64,000 nt of DNA from Faecalibacterium sp. I4-3-84 (GCF_023347255.1 NZ_CP094466.1:1488001-1552000); one strand, 5' to 3'. Counted from the stretch's first letter, positions 52,195-60,560 are shown. Translations and numbers: made by a program. The notes: generated by a model from the sequence alone, not told the origin.

Positions 52195-53172
52195 CTACTC
52201 CATTCTGATTTCCCTGCTCCGTTTTGCGAGTCCATTTGCGTGGGTGCGGTACTGCGACGGGGTCGTTCCATATCGTTTCCGGAAAGCCTCCGAAAACTTG
52301 CTGGCGTTGTCATATCCTGCATTCTGTGCGATCTGCGTAATGGGCTTTGCGCTCCGGACAAGCTCTACGGCAGCCTGTTCCAGACGGTATTCCTTGATAT
52401 AGTGGTATACTGGCACACCGTAGACCTGTTTGAACATTTTTTGCAGGTGCGAAACCGAGATCCCGTGTTCTTCTGCCAGCTGCACAAGGGAGACATACCC
52501 CTCCCGGTTTGTCAGAAGGTGATCCCGGAGATGGTGTGCCAGTTCGGTCTGTTCGGTAGAACAGTACAAGTCCGTTCCTTCCTCCTGCGGAATGCGGCTC
52601 AGCAGCATCAACAGCTCCACCACCTTGAGCCGCAGGAACCGGAGATCCATGTAGGGCGCATTTTCGTACAATTCCCGGAAAACGTGCTCACAGCGGGGTC
52701 CTGCCGTACCGAACATGAACCATCGGTTTTCCAGAAGATTCTGCTTCAGTACCGCAAAATCCACCGAAAAGCCCGGTGCGTTCTTCTCAAGCCAGTTCTG
52801 AGCGGCTGCTGGATCAACTTCCAGACACAGCCCTTCGTAACAGCCCAGCGGGAACCGTGACTCTGAACGTGTTCCATGCCGTCCGTCGTAGCAGCTGACG
52901 GCCATATCCCCCGGCTTTAGCAGAACGCTATCACGCATGGAAAAGCTGGTTTCAAAACGGCCATTGATGCAGAAATTGATCTCTATCATACCGATCTGCG
53001 TGCGGATTTCCGTATAGGTCTCCATCTCCAGCCGCAGCAGCATGATCCCCACGCCATCAAACAGCCGGTAATAGTGAATTTCTCCACTTCCGGCCGCATT
53101 TTCAAAGCCGCCTGTTTGTCCGGGATTATAGGGAGTGACCCCCGTTTTGTCATGAAAAATGATATCAATCAT
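52195..53172 (-). CDS. AraC-family regulator of the ABC/lipoprotein operon
   Basis: 325 residues. The C-terminal AraC pair of HTHs starts near residue 225: LVQLAEEHGISVSHLQKMFK and ITQIAQNAGYDNASKFSEAF, ending RKRYGTTPSQYR. The N-terminal ~200 residues are a sensor without a clear cupin (INFCINGRFETSFSMRDSVL...KPGDMAVS), the type seen in YbtA-like regulators next to siderophore-type ABC pairs. The gene sits 74 bases before the lipoprotein gene on the same strand. Weak ribosome site before the ATG at 53172. Confidence 0.88.
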   Translation of the reverse strand: MIDIIFHDKTGVTPYNPGQTGGFENAAGSGEIHYYRLFDGVGIMLLRLEMETYTEIRTQIGMIEINFCINGRFETSFSMRDSVLLKPGDMAVSCYDGRHGTRSESRFPLGCYEGLCLEVDPAAAQNWLEKNAPGFSVDFAVLKQNLLENRWFMFGTAGPRCEHVFRELYENAPYMDLRFLRLKVVELLMLLSRIPQEEGTDLYCSTEQTELAHHLRDHLLTNREGYVSLVQLAEEHGISVSHLQKMFKQVYGVPVYHYIKEYRLEQAAVELVRSAKPITQIAQNAGYDNASKFSEAFRKRYGTTPSQYRTHANGLAKRSREIRME

Positions 53173-53307
53173 ACTGTTTATTCAATCCGATCTCCACAAT
53201 CCGTCTTTTGCAGGGCTTGGAATGGCAGCTGTGGTCAACTGGCAGATCTCTGTCTTTCATGTTTTTCCTTTCTTCGCCCCTTGCATCGCAATTTTCTCAA
53301 CCATGCG

Positions 53308-53585
53308 CTATCCCAGTGCCACATCCAGTACCATCATCACGCTGAAGCCTACCGCAAAAACACCGTGCCGACGTTAGAGTGCTGCCCCTGCGACATTTCC
53401 GGGATCAGCTCCTCCACCACCACATACAGCATGGCTCCGGCGGCAAAGCTGAGCAGATAGGACAAAGCGGGCACCACAATGCCTGCCGCCAGGATCGTCA
53501 GTACTGCCCCGATTGCACCGAGATATACCATCGAATCAGCTTTTTCGGTTTCTCCGTCTTCATCTTTTTTGCCTCCGATTGCAGT
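53308..53585 (-). pseudogene. 3' remnant of a ZIP-family metal transporter, frameshifted
   Basis: The minus strand reads MVYLGAIGAVLTILAAGIV, SFAAGAMLYVVVEELIPEMS and HSNVGTVF, then needs one extra T in the T5 run (near 53356-53360) to continue FAVGFSVMMVLDVALG and stop at 53308. These are the last helices of GufA-type ZIP zinc transporters, with the His-Ser-Asn loop. Everything N-terminal to AIGGKKDEDGE is absent. It is a truncated and frameshifted gene next to an AraC regulator. Confidence 0.75.
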
Positions 53586-53623
53586 TCATGATTCTGCTTT
53601 TCATTTGGGCAATTTCCAACTTC

Positions 53624-54103
53624 TTAGAAAATCAAATGGACAATACCGCCGACAATTGCCGCTCCCGCAACCCAGATCAGCGCCAGTATACTTCGCTTTT
53701 TCAGCACCTGCCTCCAGGTCTGCACGAACGACGCATCTTCAAGCCCTGGCAGCACCCAAAACTGGCTGTGCCCGACCCATAGCTTGTCGATTACAACGCC
53801 GTCATAGATATTCATGACCTCAAGAAACAGCAGCGCCTGCCAATAGGCCTCACCAAAGGAGGAAGCCCCGTTCCACAAACCGATAATCAGCACAAGAGCA
53901 GCAAGCATCACGATAAAGAACGGTATCATAAAGCATTTTCGTTTCCGGTTCATCGTATTGCGGTCGATCAGTCCCAGTTCGATGGCGCGATCCTGCACCT
54001 CCTTGGGATAAAAGTACAGTCCATTGACAGCACCACCGATCACAGCGATTTTTATCATTGCGGTAAACAGCAGACAATAAAGCAGCAGTTGCAGTACGAT
54101 CAT
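53624..54103 (-). CDS. Unknown membrane protein, cluster paralogue 1
   Basis: 159 residues, start at 54103 (GAGGAGAAAAAC upstream). Four hydrophobic segments (5-25, 60-80, 85-105, 138-158). The core FYPKEVQDRAIELGLIDRNT and FLEVMNIYDGVVIDKLWVGH-SQFWVLPG aligns with paralogue 4 at 58499 (LYSPAVQQRCVKLGLTSP, ILSVMNLMDRLLVDGYWVGH). Shared residues YxxxVQxRxxxLGL and VMNxxDxxxVDxxWVGH define a family I cannot assign. Last gene of the operon. Overlaps a small frame at 54100. Confidence 0.8.
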   Translation of the reverse strand: MIVLQLLLYCLLFTAMIKIAVIGGAVNGLYFYPKEVQDRAIELGLIDRNTMNRKRKCFMIPFFIVMLAALVLIIGLWNGASSFGEAYWQALLFLEVMNIYDGVVIDKLWVGHSQFWVLPGLEDASFVQTWRQVLKKRSILALIWVAGAAIVGGIVHLIF

Positions 54104-54252
54104 TGTTTTTCTCCTCTCAGTCTGCGTGCGAATCGGGCATCTGGCATCATCGCGGTGTAGCGGATTCCTTGTTTTCCCTTATGCTGAAGCTGCTGGATAT
54201 GGGCTTCTGTTGTTTTTCTTTTTTTCATGCAGGACTTTTTTATCACACGCAT
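54100..54252 (-). CDS. Possible 50-residue basic small protein
   Basis: The ATG at 54252 has GGGAGGC upstream at a long distance (13 bases). The stop overlaps the start of the next gene (ATGA). 50 residues, strongly basic (KKRKTTEAHIQQLQHKGKQG, ARRLRGEKQ), no membrane segment. Supported only by coding position and coupling; could be a leader. Confidence 0.35.
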   Translation of the reverse strand: MRVIKKSCMKKRKTTEAHIQQLQHKGKQGIRYTAMMPDARFARRLRGEKQ

Positions 54253-54296
54253 AGAAAATCTCTGCCTCCCAAAACTATTGCTTCTGTCACACGTCC

Positions 54297-54788
54297 TCAA
54301 AGCAGTGCGCAAAGCCACGCTGCCACAGCGGAGGCGGGAATGTAGATCACAAAGTGCCGGATATGTGTTCGCTTGTTATAGCCGAACATATGCGGACCGA
54401 CCACGCCCTTCAGCTCCGGATAGAAATGCGGAAAGAAATTGGAGTGACACAGCAGCACCCAGTCAAAGAAAATGATATCGTAGGTCTCCATGGCGTAGAG
54501 CACGGCGAAAAACCGCACAAAGAAGTCCAGGAAGCCGAAGCCGTTTCTGACGCCGTCCCATACGCTTAGTGCCGCCGCAGCGAGAAAAAGCAGGATGGCA
54601 ATGATCTCAATCACCCAGCCGATACTATGTGCGCCGGGAAATCGTTCCTTTGTATCGGGGATTGCGTCCAGATTTTCCTTTGGTGCGGATGAGAAAAAAC
54701 GCTTGTCCTGAATGAAACCCACCCCGCCGTATAAAACAAGAAAGTATGCCAGAAATACCATGAGCGTTACAAGAACCGTGATTTTCAT
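54297..54788 (-). CDS. Unknown membrane protein, cluster paralogue 2
   Basis: 163 residues from the ATG at 54788 (GAGAGAAGG upstream). Four hydrophobic segments. The conserved core ETYDIIFFDWVLLCHSNFFP and VVGPHMFGYNKRTHIRHFVI corresponds in position to the VMNxxDxxxVDxxWVGH core of paralogues 1 and 4: the pattern acidic-xx-D-xxx-D-W-xx-x-H is kept. Function unknown. Its neighbours are the paralogue at 54899 upstream and the small frame downstream. Confidence 0.8.
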   Translation of the reverse strand: MKITVLVTLMVFLAYFLVLYGGVGFIQDKRFFSSAPKENLDAIPDTKERFPGAHSIGWVIEIIAILLFLAAAALSVWDGVRNGFGFLDFFVRFFAVLYAMETYDIIFFDWVLLCHSNFFPHFYPELKGVVGPHMFGYNKRTHIRHFVIYIPASAVAAWLCALL

Positions 54789-54898
54789 TTCGACTTTACC
54801 TTCTCTCCTTCACGTCCGCAAATATGGCAGATCATTGCATTCCCGCGTCGGGGTATTTGATGAGGCCATACAGCGAGGAGCATCTCCCATGTATTGTT

Positions 54899-55393
54899 TC
54901 AAAGTACGGTAACGATCAGGGCTGTCAGCGCGGCGATCGCGGCAAACAGCGGCATTCCGTGCAAAAACGATTCGATATGCTTTTTCGGATCCTGATAGTA
55001 TTTCTTCTCCGGCAAAAACGAGAAACGGATGCGTTTTGTACTGCGCCACCAGAGCAGATCGATCACAAGGAGATCGAACAGGCCCAATCCCTCGCCGAAT
55101 GCAAGGAAGTACCAAAATGCTGACAGGTAATTGTTTAGGCCCAGCACACTTTTCAACGCAAGCCCCAAAACGGAAAACACCACTGTAAACAAAAGAAGAT
55201 TACTGAGCAAAATGGCAGCGGTGGATTTTGCCTTCGGAACTGCTTGCCCAAGCTGAGGGTCGCTTTGCACACGGGTCTGAACCTCATCGGGATAGGAACG
55301 CAATCCGATGAGATTTTTCCTGTCCGTGCCTGTTCCGAGAAAGCATACGCCCCAATACAGAAAATAAAATACAGCGGCGATCATGATTTTCAT
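54899..55393 (-). CDS. Unknown membrane protein, cluster paralogue 3
   Basis: 164 residues from the ATG at 55393 (GGGAGCG upstream). N-terminal segment 3-20, then SYPDEVQTRVQSDPQLGQ corresponding to the YxxxVQxRxxxLG region of paralogues 1 and 4. Hydrophobic helices at 60-80, 90-110 and 145-163. The core GEGLGLFDLLVIDLLWWRST keeps the DxxxxD-xxW pattern. C-terminal part RIRFSFLPEKKYYQDPKKHI is charged. Function unknown. Confidence 0.8.
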   Translation of the reverse strand: MKIMIAAVFYFLYWGVCFLGTGTDRKNLIGLRSYPDEVQTRVQSDPQLGQAVPKAKSTAAILLSNLLLFTVVFSVLGLALKSVLGLNNYLSAFWYFLAFGEGLGLFDLLVIDLLWWRSTKRIRFSFLPEKKYYQDPKKHIESFLHGMPLFAAIAALTALIVTVL

Positions 55394-55469
55394 ATATATC
55401 TACGCTCCCATTCCATTTGCCGACCTCTCCGCTCCTGACGAACGCTTTTCATACCAAACTGCCTCCCCG

Positions 55470-56075
55470 CTATTTTTTGACCTTCATGCAGAAATCGCAG
55501 CGGTCATTTCCGCGCCCCAGCGTTTTTGTTCGATGCCAAATGAGCTTCGGATGAAGACCGGTACAGCTGATGTCATCACTGTCGCAAAAGCAGCGGCACA
55601 GCTCCGGACAGCCGTAGTCCGCACAGGTGTCGTGATAGGGACACTTCATCATATCCACACGCCAGACGCCGTTACCAGTCTGCAGTTCTTTTGGGGCAAA
55701 GCCCGCCGCCGGGCCGAAAATGCTCCGGGTGGATTTGACGAAAACGCCGGGAACAAGGCGGTAAAGCCCCGGTATGTGCAGCAGGGCGGCAAGCTGTTTG
55801 TGGCTCGTTCTCGCCAAGTGCTCCACATAGCCGTGAACGGTTTGCAGTGCCTCCTCTTTCGGCATGACCCGCTGCAAGGTCTCGTAGGCCGAAATGCCCG
55901 GCAATATCTGCCGCTTGAGGTGATATTGCATTTCCTTGCTTGCACCCGCATTTTCAGCCAGCAGCGCACTCAGGCGCATATCAAAAGCGGCGTTCAGCTG
56001 CTTTGCCTGCGCAGGAAAGCGTTGCGCCGCAGTCTCCCGAAAGTCACGGGAAAGATAGGTTTCCTTCGCCTTCAT
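55470..56075 (-). CDS. Cysteine-rich protein resembling the ATC hydrolase family (3)
   Basis: 201 residues, 6 bases after the preceding gene. The C-terminal third has the pattern CPYHDTCADYGCPELCRCFC, DISCTGLHPKLIWHRTKTLG and NDRCDFCMKVKK, which I recall from the L-2-amino-thiazoline-4-carboxylic acid hydrolase-like family (PF14196). True ATC hydrolases open the thiazoline ring on the way to L-cysteine, but most members are uncharacterised. Nine cysteines in the last 70 residues could hold metal. No signal peptide. One of three related proteins in this operon. Confidence 0.8.
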   Translation of the reverse strand: MKAKETYLSRDFRETAAQRFPAQAKQLNAAFDMRLSALLAENAGASKEMQYHLKRQILPGISAYETLQRVMPKEEALQTVHGYVEHLARTSHKQLAALLHIPGLYRLVPGVFVKSTRSIFGPAAGFAPKELQTGNGVWRVDMMKCPYHDTCADYGCPELCRCFCDSDDISCTGLHPKLIWHRTKTLGRGNDRCDFCMKVKK

Positions 56076-56081
56076 CGTCCG

Positions 56082-56714
56082 TCACCCCTTCTTTTTGTAC
56101 CCGCAGTCGCAGTAGGGCCCGCCGGAGGCAAGGGTGTACTGCCGCACAAACTTTGTCACACCGCCTGCTTCGCTCATGGTGTAGTCCAGATGGCACAAAG
56201 CAGGGGTCAGGTCATACAGCCCCAGCTCCTTCATCAGCACACAGATGCCGCATTTTGTAAAGCGTCCCTCGTAGCCGCTGCCATCCGGGTATTCGTAAAA
56301 GTCCATGTTCCACGAGTAGGGGTTGCGGTCGGCGGCTTTCAGAGCGGCGGTGGCTTTCATGGCGGCAATGTCCTTTGCGGTAAACTTGCTTTTTCCGCTC
56401 TTGCGGCAGAACCACTGCATGGGCTTTGTCATCATGGATCTTGCATAGTAATCCGTCAGCCTGTCCGCTTCCGGGCGCTCCGGCATGGAGAGAATGAACG
56501 CGCCGAGCATTGCGCAGTTGACGATGTTCATCTTGAAGCGGTCCGCTTTTTCAAACTCCGGCAATTTGGCGATGATCTCTTTGTATTTCGGCTTGGCGCT
56601 TTTGGTGATCTGCTTTGCGGTGGCTGCATCATAGCCCAGTACCGCCGTCAGCTGCGTCTGAAACGATTTCGCAAACACGGCCCACATCGCCATAGGGATT
56701 CCCATCCAACGCAT
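56082..56714 (-). CDS. Cysteine-rich protein resembling the ATC hydrolase family (2)
   Basis: 210 residues from the ATG at 56714 (GGAAAGGGG upstream), starting 2 bases after the stop of the hydrolase gene. Two short hydrophobic stretches near the N-terminus and a C-terminal half with KCGICVLMKELGLYDLTPAL, CHLDYTMSEAGGVTKF and GGPYCDCGYKKKG, the end pattern of this family (TPALCxxDY...GGxxCDCxY). Note that DxxPALCNVDY recurs in the gene at 58990. Function in the cluster unknown. Confidence 0.8.
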   Translation of the reverse strand: MRWMGIPMAMWAVFAKSFQTQLTAVLGYDAATAKQITKSAKPKYKEIIAKLPEFEKADRFKMNIVNCAMLGAFILSMPERPEADRLTDYYARSMMTKPMQWFCRKSGKSKFTAKDIAAMKATAALKAADRNPYSWNMDFYEYPDGSGYEGRFTKCGICVLMKELGLYDLTPALCHLDYTMSEAGGVTKFVRQYTLASGGPYCDCGYKKKG

Positions 56715-56715
56715 T

Positions 56716-57648
56716 TTACTTTTCCCCTTTCCATTCTGCCAGCACCCGGCACATCCGTTTCTCGATGTCTTTCCGGGTCTCCCGGCATTCCTTCGGATAT
56801 TTCCGGGCCGCATGGAAGGCCCATTTCACAAATAGGCCGGAGCCAACCGGCAGCATAATTTTCAGCATCCCCTCCGGGAAAACGAAGTGGGTGCCGTGGG
56901 CATAAACCATCGTCTCGATCTCGCATTCATGCGGTTTTTCGGCAAGGCGCTTTTCCATCCGGCGGATATACTTTGCGGTGTCCCACAGCGCATCGTCCTC
57001 CGCGCCGATCAGCAGCAGCTTTCCCCGGATGTTTTCAACGGGAATGTATTCTTCCGGCTCGATCGGATGAGCTGTCTCGGAATCGTCAAACAGCTTGCGG
57101 GAGTTTACCATATCGCCGGCGCGTTTGCTCTCGGCGGCGATGCAATGCCAATAGTCGGGATGCTGATAGCAAAACGGCATATAGGGCAGCGGCTTGCCCC
57201 GGTAGGAGAACAGCGATTCACCCTCGACCGGCCACTCCTTGCAGCCGTCCCTTTTGCCCTGCAGAAAGCCCTGCCACACAAAGTCGCTGGGTGTCATGGC
57301 AATGGTCAGGGTGATATCCGGGAACATGGCAGCCGCTGTCAGCGCAAGCGTTCCGGTGGTCGATGCACCGGCAATGCCGATCTTTCTGTTACCGTTAGCT
57401 TTCAGCCATGAAATTGCCGTCTCCACACGCTCAAGCGGGTAATTATGATGTCCGTAATCTTTTTTCGCGGGCGACATTGTGAGCACGTTCACGCCGCACC
57501 CGCAAAGCCATTTCACTGCCGAGCGCGCAAGCCGATCCTCCGGATCATCCCCGATCATCGTGATGACCGCACAGTCTGAACCGCCGGCACACGCCCAATA
57601 CGCACCGTAAAAGCCATTGAGTTCCACATCAAAGTGCAGGTGTTTCAT
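56716..57648 (-). CDS. Alpha/beta hydrolase of the acyl-CoA thioesterase / BAAT C-terminal type
   Basis: 310 residues from the ATG at 57648, which overlaps the methyltransferase stop (ATGA), with GGAGGGAG upstream. The nucleophile elbow is GIAGASTTGTLALTAA (Ser at about 120), and the order IAMTPSDFVWQGFLQG, LLLIGAEDDALWDT (acid) and VYAHGTHFVFPEGML (His) completes a catalytic triad. The closest look is to the C-terminal domain of bile-acid-CoA:amino-acid N-acyltransferases and dienelactone hydrolases. An acyl transfer or hydrolysis step on a small molecule is plausible. Confidence 0.82.
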   Translation of the reverse strand: MKHLHFDVELNGFYGAYWACAGGSDCAVITMIGDDPEDRLARSAVKWLCGCGVNVLTMSPAKKDYGHHNYPLERVETAISWLKANGNRKIGIAGASTTGTLALTAAAMFPDITLTIAMTPSDFVWQGFLQGKRDGCKEWPVEGESLFSYRGKPLPYMPFCYQHPDYWHCIAAESKRAGDMVNSRKLFDDSETAHPIEPEEYIPVENIRGKLLLIGAEDDALWDTAKYIRRMEKRLAEKPHECEIETMVYAHGTHFVFPEGMLKIMLPVGSGLFVKWAFHAARKYPKECRETRKDIEKRMCRVLAEWKGEK

Positions 57649-58487
57649 GCTCTCCCTCCAAATCCGATCTTCACGATCTGCATTTTCATCCCGTTGTCCC
57701 CAACCCTTGCGAGGAATCGGAAAAAGCCGCTGACGGAAGGGTCTTTCAGGTCGCTGTAACCCAGCATATAGCCCCGGCTGGATACCTGCAGGCGGCTGTC
57801 CCATGGGGAAAGCTCACTTTTGGCATCCGAAACGGCGAAATATGCCCCCACATCCTTGATCTTTGCAGTCTTGAGCCATGTTTTTGCGATCATCTTCACC
57901 GCCGTACGGTTGGCGGCATCAAAGACCAGCACACCGCCGGGGAAAGCGTCTGCCATCCCCCGCACCAGTTTCCGGACCTGCTGGGTCGGGAAGTAATAGA
58001 ACACCCCGGAGGCAAAAAACACCGCCCCGCCGGAGGCATCGATTCTGCCAAACCATGCGGGGTCTTTCAGGTCGCAGGGAATGTTTTGCTCCCGCTCCCC
58101 GGCGGGCAGCAGCTGCTGCCGCAAGGCAATAACATCCGGGAAGTCCAGATTGTAAATTTTGCATCTGCCGTTGTCGCAGGCTCTGCCGGTGTTATCCAGC
58201 CCGCAGCCCAGATTGACCACCGCTGCGCCGGGGTGTTTTTTCAGGTATTCCCGCACCTCAAAGGCAAGGTCATTCTGCCGCATGGCCACCTCCAGCGCAC
58301 CGAACCGCTGCATCAGACTGCGGGAGCTTTTCTCCGCCCCTGAAAAATCGTAGTCGATCTGGTCGATCAGATGCACCGCTGTTTCGTCTTGGTAAAGGTT
58401 CGGATACAGCTCGGTACACAGCTTCCGGGAATACAGCGGGAGGATCAGCGTCTCCTGCACGGTGTTTTTCTCGATTTTGTATTTCAT
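57645..58487 (-). CDS. TcmP/leucine carboxyl methyltransferase-type SAM methyltransferase
   Basis: 280 residues from the ATG at 58487. The N-terminus LILPLYSRKLCTELYPNLYQ followed by DETAVHLIDQIDYDF is typical of the O-methyltransferase family that includes TcmP and PPM1 (PF04072). SAM motif VVNLGCGLDNTGRACDNG (about residues 100-116), then YNLDFPDVIALRQQ with the acidic ribose ligand, and GGAVFFASGVFYYF. Members methylate carboxyl groups of proteins or small molecules. Ends in an ATGA overlap with the hydrolase gene. Confidence 0.88.
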   Translation of the reverse strand: MKYKIEKNTVQETLILPLYSRKLCTELYPNLYQDETAVHLIDQIDYDFSGAEKSSRSLMQRFGALEVAMRQNDLAFEVREYLKKHPGAAVVNLGCGLDNTGRACDNGRCKIYNLDFPDVIALRQQLLPAGEREQNIPCDLKDPAWFGRIDASGGAVFFASGVFYYFPTQQVRKLVRGMADAFPGGVLVFDAANRTAVKMIAKTWLKTAKIKDVGAYFAVSDAKSELSPWDSRLQVSSRGYMLGYSDLKDPSVSGFFRFLARVGDNGMKMQIVKIGFGGRA

Positions 58488-58498
58488 AGGTTCCTCTC

Positions 58499-58990
58499 TC
58501 AGTAAAGAAAAATAGTCATCATTGCCGACAGCACCGCCGCTATGACTGCCATGCCTACCGTACCAAAAAGCCATTTTTTCTGCTTGTCTTTTGCGGTAAT
58601 GTACGGCTTCAGATCCTCTGTTCCGGGGATCGTCCATGCGTTCGTATGCCCCACCCAATAGCCGTCAACCAACAGGCGGTCCATGAGATTCATAACGGAC
58701 AAGATAACGAGTAACTGCCAGAAACCCTGAACAAAGCCCTTTGCACCGTTTATCCCATAGACACAGACCAGCACATAGCCGATATAGCCGGGAATGCAGA
58801 CTGCTTTGAACAGCAGGCTGTTGCGTCGGATGCGTTCCGGGCTTGTAAGCCCCAGTTTTACGCACCGCTGCTGCACCGCCGGGCTGTAAAGATGCACCAT
58901 CCCAACAGCCCCTTTGCGGATGCCCGCAGCGCAGACCAGAACCAGCAGTGCCCCCAGCCCAAGACCTTCCAGAATCACCTGTAAAAGCAT
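58499..58990 (-). CDS. Unknown membrane protein, cluster paralogue 4
   Basis: 163 residues. The ATG overlaps the stop of the gene at 58990 (TAATG). Four hydrophobic segments (8-25, 66-84, 90-105, 144-162). Conserved with paralogue 1: VQQRCVKLGLTSP, FWQLLVILSVMNLMDRLLVD and GYWVGHTNAWTIPGTEDLK. The region between helices 3 and 4 is polar and should be cytoplasmic if the termini are. No known domain; roughly a third identical to paralogue 1 by eye. Confidence 0.82.
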   Translation of the reverse strand: MLLQVILEGLGLGALLVLVCAAGIRKGAVGMVHLYSPAVQQRCVKLGLTSPERIRRNSLLFKAVCIPGYIGYVLVCVYGINGAKGFVQGFWQLLVILSVMNLMDRLLVDGYWVGHTNAWTIPGTEDLKPYITAKDKQKKWLFGTVGMAVIAAVLSAMMTIFLY

Positions 58991-59691
58991 TACTTATTCC
59001 TCCTGTATCCGTTTTCATCCCGGTATTCGGGATGTTCCTTTACGTATGGATCCTTATCGCCGCAGATGGTATAGTCGCATCGGCAGCCGTCCACGCAGGT
59101 GGTCGTCCGCACGAGCTTGGCATGGAGCAGTTCCATGGACGCATAGTCCACATTGCACAGGGCGGGCATAATGTCCGCAAATCCAAACCGCTTGGCAAAT
59201 TCCGCCGCCGGACACGCCGTAAATTCATAATAGATGGGCTTGCTGTTTTCGTAAGGCGCAACATCCATCTCGTAATCATGCCATGTGTCACAGTGCTTTT
59301 GGGCGGTGCTGAATGCCCGATACATCAGCTTCCTCCAAAACGGCTTGTTGATATCAACAAAACGTAGCTTCCGGAAAGCCGGCAAGATCAGATTTTCTTC
59401 GATCTCTTCCATTTCGCGGAATGTGACCACATCCCGGCACACATCGTAAAAGCACATGATGGCGATGCAGTCGTAGGTGCCGCCTACGCCGTTGTGAAAA
59501 TTCTTTTTACCGCCGAGGTCGGTGCGCCACTTGGAAAGAAGCTCTTCGTATCTCAGCTGCACCTGCTCCCAGACCGCCTCGCGCTCCACCTCCGGATAGT
59601 GCAGAGTGATTTTCGCCAGAATTTCCTTTTTGCAGGGTTTGGAATATAGCACATGGCAGCTACGGTCAATTTGTAATTCGCTGTCCTTCAT
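58990..59691 (-). CDS. L-2-amino-thiazoline-4-carboxylic acid hydrolase family protein (1)
   Basis: 233 residues. The ATG overlaps the stop of the metallo-hydrolase gene (ATGA), so it is translated with it. NGVGGTYDCIAIMCFYDVCR and YEMDVAPYENSKPIYYEFTA lie mid-protein. The end holds TACPAAEFAKRFGFADIMPA, LCNVDYASMELLHAKLVRTT and VDGCRCDYTICGD. The CPAAxxAKxxG...PxxCxxDY...CDYxI order is the clearest match in this cluster to the ATC hydrolase family. Whether it opens a thiazoline ring is unknown. Confidence 0.83.
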   Translation of the reverse strand: MKDSELQIDRSCHVLYSKPCKKEILAKITLHYPEVEREAVWEQVQLRYEELLSKWRTDLGGKKNFHNGVGGTYDCIAIMCFYDVCRDVVTFREMEEIEENLILPAFRKLRFVDINKPFWRKLMYRAFSTAQKHCDTWHDYEMDVAPYENSKPIYYEFTACPAAEFAKRFGFADIMPALCNVDYASMELLHAKLVRTTTCVDGCRCDYTICGDKDPYVKEHPEYRDENGYRRNK

Positions 59692-60551
59692 CTTCCCACG
59701 CCTTTCAGAAAACCGCTCTTTGCATTTTCTTCGGTGTCGTCCGATTCGTCGTAGGCATCATAGGGTGCCGATGGGTCGTGGACTTTTTTCTTGAACGGTG
59801 AGCTCAACTCATTTCTGTGCGCAAAGGCAAACTCCATGTTGTCCGTCCAGCCGGTGTGTCCGGTAATGAACAGCGGATGCAGCCCACGTTTTTTCAGCTT
59901 TTTCTCCAGCAATGCCAAGGACTTCACCGCCAGCTTGTTGTCCTCTGCCAATGCGGAAATAAAGCTGTATCCACCGTCCGCGCCGAACCAGATGGTATCG
60001 CCGGTAAAGAGATATTTCCCGTCCACAAGGTATACCATGTGCCCCCATGTATGACCGGGAACGAGAAAACACTCGATTTTGATGCCGTCAATGTCAAGTA
60101 CCCGCCCATCGTGCAGCAGTACCTTTTCGTTGTTGATCGTGACCTGCGGCAATTTATAGAGATGATAGATGACTTTTCGCCGCACCTCGCCGGTGAGATA
60201 CCGGTTCTCGATCTCGCCGATGTACAGCTTCGCATTCCGGAACAGCCCCGGACTGTCTGCTTCCACCGCCCCCACATGGTCGGTGTCCTGATGGGTGATA
60301 AGGATATGGTGTATCGACTTCGGATCAATCTCAAGCCAGCCCATTTTTTCGGCAAGGCGGTCGTAGTTATATCCCGCATCGATCATAATGGTCGTATCGC
60401 CTTTGCGGTAGAAGAAGATGTTAGCCACCCATTCGCGCACGCAGGCAACATTCTCGTCGATCCAGCCAGTGTTCAAAGGCTTGAAGATTTCCTTGCCCCG
60501 GTACATCCAGCTCATTGCTTTTCTTTGAAATTCCGTTGCTTTTTTCGACAT
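59688..60551 (-). CDS. Metallo-beta-lactamase-fold hydrolase
   Basis: 287 residues. MBL signature ILITHQDTDHVGAVEADSPG: the metal motif is H-Q-D-T-D-H, so one residue differs from HxHxDH. Then FLVPGHTWGHMVYL, LFTGDTIWFGA and the final FITGHTGWTD with His ligand. The C-terminal 40 residues are polar, with a DESDDTEENAK tail. Broad fold: thioesters, lactones, phosphodiesters or sulfur compounds. Second gene of the operon. The ATG lies 101 bases after the stop of the hydrolase at 60653; the MTase fragment is between. Confidence 0.85.
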   Translation of the reverse strand: MSKKATEFQRKAMSWMYRGKEIFKPLNTGWIDENVACVREWVANIFFYRKGDTTIMIDAGYNYDRLAEKMGWLEIDPKSIHHILITHQDTDHVGAVEADSPGLFRNAKLYIGEIENRYLTGEVRRKVIYHLYKLPQVTINNEKVLLHDGRVLDIDGIKIECFLVPGHTWGHMVYLVDGKYLFTGDTIWFGADGGYSFISALAEDNKLAVKSLALLEKKLKKRGLHPLFITGHTGWTDNMEFAFAHRNELSSPFKKKVHDPSAPYDAYDESDDTEENAKSGFLKGVGR

Positions 60552-60560
60552 GATCGCACC

